8,048 bases of DNA from a bacterium (GTDB taxonomy: Bacteria; Desulfobacterota; GWC2-55-46; S146-80; JALXFI01). The notes under the pieces were generated by a model. It was not told the origin of the DNA, searched no databases, and saw only the letters and a program-made list of their open reading frames with translations. A program made the translations under genes and the position numbers. Below, one piece after another: positions 6,227 to 8,048 of this stretch (position 1 is its first letter; the number at the start of each line of letters is the position of its first letter). The stretch spans positions 1 to 8,048 of the forward strand of contig JALXFI010000071.1 in the NCBI GenBank assembly GCA_027069035.1, written 5' to 3'.

Positions 6227-6252
6227 TCAAATCCCGCTATCGCGGGATTTGA
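6227..6252. repeat. Perfect GC-rich hairpin (11-bp arms, TATC loop)
   Basis: Arms 6227-6237 and 6242-6252 are exact inverted repeats with core CCCGC/GCGGG. No T-run follows on either strand, so it is not a standard intrinsic terminator. T6227 can pair either here or at the base of hairpin II. It resembles the REP-type palindromes found between bacterial genes. Confidence 0.75.
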
Positions 6253-6367
6253 GAAAGAAAAAGTCCTTTTAAAGGTCTATTCCCTATGGTAAACTTCTTA
6301 AATTATTTATTATAGAAAAGGTTTAATTTTTTTATATAAAAATTTAAGCATTTTGTGTTGTAAGTAT

Positions 6368-6396
6368 TTGATTTGGTTTATTTGTTCTGGTATCGA
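6368..6396 (+). promoter_or_regulatory. Candidate parA-parB promoter
   Basis: TTGATT (6368-6373) and TATCGA (6391-6396) are 17 bp apart, with TGG (6388-6390) as an extended -10. The -10 hexamer is poor, but the layout (TTGATTTG, 12 bp, TGnTA) is the same as the candidate before mnmG. It would give a leader of about 17 nt containing the GGAG at 6406-6409. Confidence 0.35.
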
Positions 6397-6419
6397 CAGC
6401 TTTTTGGAGACGCTCGCTT

Positions 6420-7175
6420 ATGGGCAGGATTGTTAGCGTTGTAAATCAAAAGGGTGGTGTGGGCAAGACAACCACGGCAATAAACCTTGCCGCATGCCTT
6501 GCGGCTGCTGAAAAAAGGGTCCTGCTTATAGATTTTGACCCTCAGGGCAACGCCACAAGTGGCATTGGAATAGACAAGGATAATGTCGGCAAAACCATTT
6601 ATCATGCCATAATTGATGATGTAGGCGTGGAGTATGTTATTAAGCAAACAGAGGTTCCATATCTTCAAATGATACCATCCAACTCCGACCTTATAGGCGC
6701 CGAAATAGAACTCGTTGGAATGGATAGAAGAGAATTCAGGCTTTCATCGATAATTAAATCGATTTTAAATAGATATGACTATATATTGATCGATTGTCCA
6801 CCCTCTTTAGGGTTGCTGACGGTTAATGCGCTTATAGCCTCTCAATCGGTTATTATTCCTCTTCAATGTGAATACTATGCACTCGAAGGGTTGACTCGAC
6901 TTTTAGAAACCGTAAAACTTATCAATCAGGGTTTTAACTCTCAACTTGTGATAGAAGGGATACTTCTTACTATGTTTGATGCACGAAATAATATATGTCG
7001 TCAGGTAGAGAAAGATGTAAGAGAACATTTTAAAGATGAGGTCTTTAAAACCGTGATTCCGAGAAATGTAAGGCTGAGCGAGGCGCCGAGTTTTGGCAAA
7101 CCGATCATTATGTACGATATAAAGTCAAAGGGCGCCTTTAGTTATCTTACTTTGGCTCAGGAATTTATGTGTTGA
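6420..7175 (+). CDS. parA: Chromosome-partitioning ATPase ParA (Soj)
   Basis: P-loop ATPase of the MinD/ParA class. Bound to ATP it dimerises on the nucleoid; ParB-parS complexes stimulate its ATPase, and the resulting gradient moves newly replicated origins apart. At 251 residues it is a small chromosomal type Ib-like ParA without the extra N-terminal HTH of P1-type plasmid proteins. The deviant Walker A KGGVGKTTT (11-19) has the signature Lys11 and Lys16. Walker A' is FDPQGNAT (39-46, Asp40), and Walker B is YILIDCPPSLG (121-131, Asp125). Family blocks EYYALEGLTRL (151-161) and IPRNVRLSEAPSFGKPI (213-229) are intact. ATG at 6420 follows GGAG (6406-6409) with a somewhat long 10-nt spacer. 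It is 10 bp upstream of parB, so one operon is expected. The presence of two parS sites within 3 kb supports a chromosomal role. Confidence 0.97.
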   Translation: MGRIVSVVNQKGGVGKTTTAINLAACLAAAEKRVLLIDFDPQGNATSGIGIDKDNVGKTIYHAIIDDVGVEYVIKQTEVPYLQMIPSNSDLIGAEIELVGMDRREFRLSSIIKSILNRYDYILIDCPPSLGLLTVNALIASQSVIIPLQCEYYALEGLTRLLETVKLINQGFNSQLVIEGILLTMFDARNNICRQVEKDVREHFKDEVFKTVIPRNVRLSEAPSFGKPIIMYDIKSKGAFSYLTLAQEFMC

Positions 7176-7185
7176 GGAGGGGCTG

Positions 7186-8028
7186 ATGGGAAAGAGAAAT
7201 GCGCTTGGAAGGGGACTGGAGGCCTTAATCCCAAAAAAAACGTCGGATGAAAATACCGGAGGGATAGTTACGATTGGTATTGATGAGATATTTCCCGGCA
7301 AATTTCAGCCAAGAAAGGTATTCGGTGAGGAAGGTATAAATGAGCTGGCTCAATCAATAAAAGAAAAAGGTGTAATTCAACCTTTAGTGGTTAGAAGGAC
7401 GGATAGTGGCTATGAATTGATTGCAGGTGAAAGAAGGTGGAGGGCTTCACGGAAGGCTGGAATAAAAGATGTTCCGGCAATTGTGGTTAATGTAAACGAC
7501 AGAGAGAGTCTCGAGCTTGCCCTTGTGGAGAACCTTCAAAGAGAGGACTTAAACGCCCTGGAAGAGGCTCAGGCCTACAAAAAACTGCTTGATGAATTTA
7601 ATTATTCTCAGGAGGAGGTTGCGCATAGGGTCGGAAAAAACAGAACCACTGTAAACAATGCCTTAAGACTGCTTAAACTTCCCAAAGAGATCAGGGAAGA
7701 ACTTTCTAAAGGCACGATAAGCGCCGGCCACGCAAGGGCGCTGCTTGCATTGGAAATGCCTGCTGCACAAAGGGAAACATGCCGCAAGATAATAAAATAC
7801 GGTATGTCCGTACGTGCTGCGGAAAGGACTGTTAAAAATTTCAATAAAAGGGATAGAGAAAAAAAGAAGGTACTAAAACCTGCATCCATAAGGTCACTTG
7901 AGGACGAATTGAAAAGGGTTCTGGGAACAAAGGTTGAAATAAAGTCAAAAGGCAAAGGAGGTAAAATAGAAATAGAATTCTATTCTTTGGAGGACATTGA
8001 CAGGATATTGGATGTTCTGAGATCCTGA
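7186..8028 (+). CDS. parB: Chromosome-partitioning CTPase ParB (Spo0J)
   Basis: parS-binding DNA clamp that uses CTP to close and slide along DNA, nucleating the segregation complex and stimulating ParA. At 280 residues it is close to B. subtilis Spo0J (282). An N-terminal GRGLEALIP (8-16) is the conserved segment that contacts ParA. The CTP-binding domain includes PGKFQPRK (37-44), GERRWRA (81-87) and ENLQREDLN (115-123). A helix-turn-helix region follows (about 139-163, SQEEVAHRVGKNRTTVNNAL), then SAGHARALLAL (179-189). A lysine-rich linker (about 218-232) leads to the C-terminal dimerisation domain (about 236-280), ending LEDIDRILDVLRS. The start is clear: AGGAGGGG (7175-7182) begins in the parA stop codon and lies 3 nt before the ATG. 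Both perfect parS sites in the window are its expected targets. Confidence 0.97.
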   Translation: MGKRNALGRGLEALIPKKTSDENTGGIVTIGIDEIFPGKFQPRKVFGEEGINELAQSIKEKGVIQPLVVRRTDSGYELIAGERRWRASRKAGIKDVPAIVVNVNDRESLELALVENLQREDLNALEEAQAYKKLLDEFNYSQEEVAHRVGKNRTTVNNALRLLKLPKEIREELSKGTISAGHARALLALEMPAAQRETCRKIIKYGMSVRAAERTVKNFNKRDREKKKVLKPASIRSLEDELKRVLGTKVEIKSKGKGGKIEIEFYSLEDIDRILDVLRS

Positions 8029-8034
8029 GAAGAA

Positions 8035-8042
8035 AAGGAGGG
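8035..8042 (+). promoter_or_regulatory. Ribosome binding site of a gene starting beyond the window
   Basis: AAGGAGGG lies just after the parB stop and ends 6 nt before the window end. No start codon follows within the window, so a further co-transcribed gene probably starts at or just after position 8049. Bactofilin genes follow parB in some bacteria, but nothing here identifies the gene. Confidence 0.6.
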
Positions 8043-8048
8043 CTGTTA

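Larger units (their letters stand above)
6080..6252 (+). ncRNA. Multi-hairpin element; possible structured RNA or palindromic mobile element
   Basis: Three adjacent hairpins fill this 173-bp stretch. Hairpin I pairs 6080-6088 with 6097-6105 (9 bp, 8-nt loop). Hairpin II is long: 6107-6116 with 6218-6227 (10 bp), 6121-6126 with 6207-6212, 6128-6130 with 6203-6205, then 6140-6148 with 6185-6193 (9 bp), 6150-6153 with 6181-6184, and 6159-6163 with 6171-6175 around a 7-nt loop. Hairpin III pairs 6228-6237 with 6242-6251 (10 bp, TATC loop). Three further contacts in hairpin II (6154/6180, 6157/6177, 6158/6176) are G-U pairs on the plus strand but A-C mismatches on the minus strand, which mildly favours a plus-strand RNA. 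I recognise no known RNA family. A MITE-like or REP-like DNA element is the main alternative, so the ncRNA type is a guess while the pairing itself is seen directly. Confidence 0.4.
5974..6419. other. Gene-free region between rsmG and parA
   Basis: I find no convincing protein gene here. A 63-codon open frame at 6101-6292 (TTG start) coincides with large hairpins and is better explained by them. From left to right the region holds a 9-nt-periodic tract (6010-6036), the 33-bp repeat copy 2 (6081-6113), a series of adjacent hairpins (6080-6252), an AT-rich stretch with a short palindrome TTTATATAAA (6331-6340), and a candidate parA promoter (6368-6396). Confidence 0.7.

Noticed and set aside
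6101..6292. 63-codon open frame with TTG start between rsmG and parA
   Set aside because: It has no good ribosome binding site and no recognisable motif, and most of its length is accounted for by two perfect or near-perfect hairpins, which proteins do not require.
6331..6340. TTTATATAAA palindrome as an operator or -10 element before parA
   Set aside because: It sits in a long A/T stretch where such palindromes are expected, and no -35 element lies at proper spacing.
1..8048. CRISPR array, tRNA, rRNA or transposase genes
   Set aside because: I looked for regularly spaced repeats, cloverleaf and CCA patterns and transposase motifs on both strands and found none.

Overview
The window looks like an origin-proximal chromosomal segment of a free-living, probably Gram-negative bacterium. 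The main evidence is the run mnmG (gidA) - rsmG (gidB) - parA (soj) - parB (spo0J), a conserved cluster near the replication origin in many bacteria, together with two perfect 16-bp parS sites. Base composition is moderate and AT-leaning between genes. ATA (Ile) and AGG/AGA (Arg) codons are frequent, and two genes appear to start with TTG. Uncultured delta-proteobacterial or Nitrospirota-like lineages would fit, but lineage cannot be fixed from this sequence alone.

Layout. The left part (1-3023) is a minus-strand operon. Read in the direction of transcription it is a MerA/lipoamide-dehydrogenase-like flavoprotein, a ROK-family sugar kinase with a TTG start and a strong ribosome binding site, then a transketolase that overlaps the kinase end by 8 bp and runs off the window after 194 residues. 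A divergent, AT-rich intergenic region (3024-3434) separates it from the plus-strand genes. That region holds candidate promoters in both directions, one copy of a 33-bp repeat, a few degenerate DnaA-box-like sites, and parS copy 1 in the leader of mnmG. mnmG and rsmG follow with an 8-bp overlap, and parS copy 2 is embedded in the last codons of rsmG.

A second gene-free region (5974-6419) holds a 9-nt-periodic tract, the second (inverted) copy of the 33-bp repeat, and an elaborate set of adjacent hairpins at 6080-6252 with a plausible parA promoter downstream. parA and parB follow as a tight pair. The last bases carry a ribosome binding site for another gene just outside the window.

How it works together. 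ParA (ATPase), ParB (CTP-dependent clamp) and the two parS sites form a complete chromosome-segregation module. MnmG (tRNA wobble-uridine modification) and RsmG (16S rRNA G527 methylation) lie between the two parS sites. Genes diverge from the 3024-3434 region and strand base skew flips there, so it is a reasonable but unproven candidate for the origin. The most unusual items are the 33-bp inverted repeats lying outside the two parS sites, and the multi-hairpin element between rsmG and parA, which no standard gene explains. I see no CRISPR array, tRNA, rRNA or transposase.
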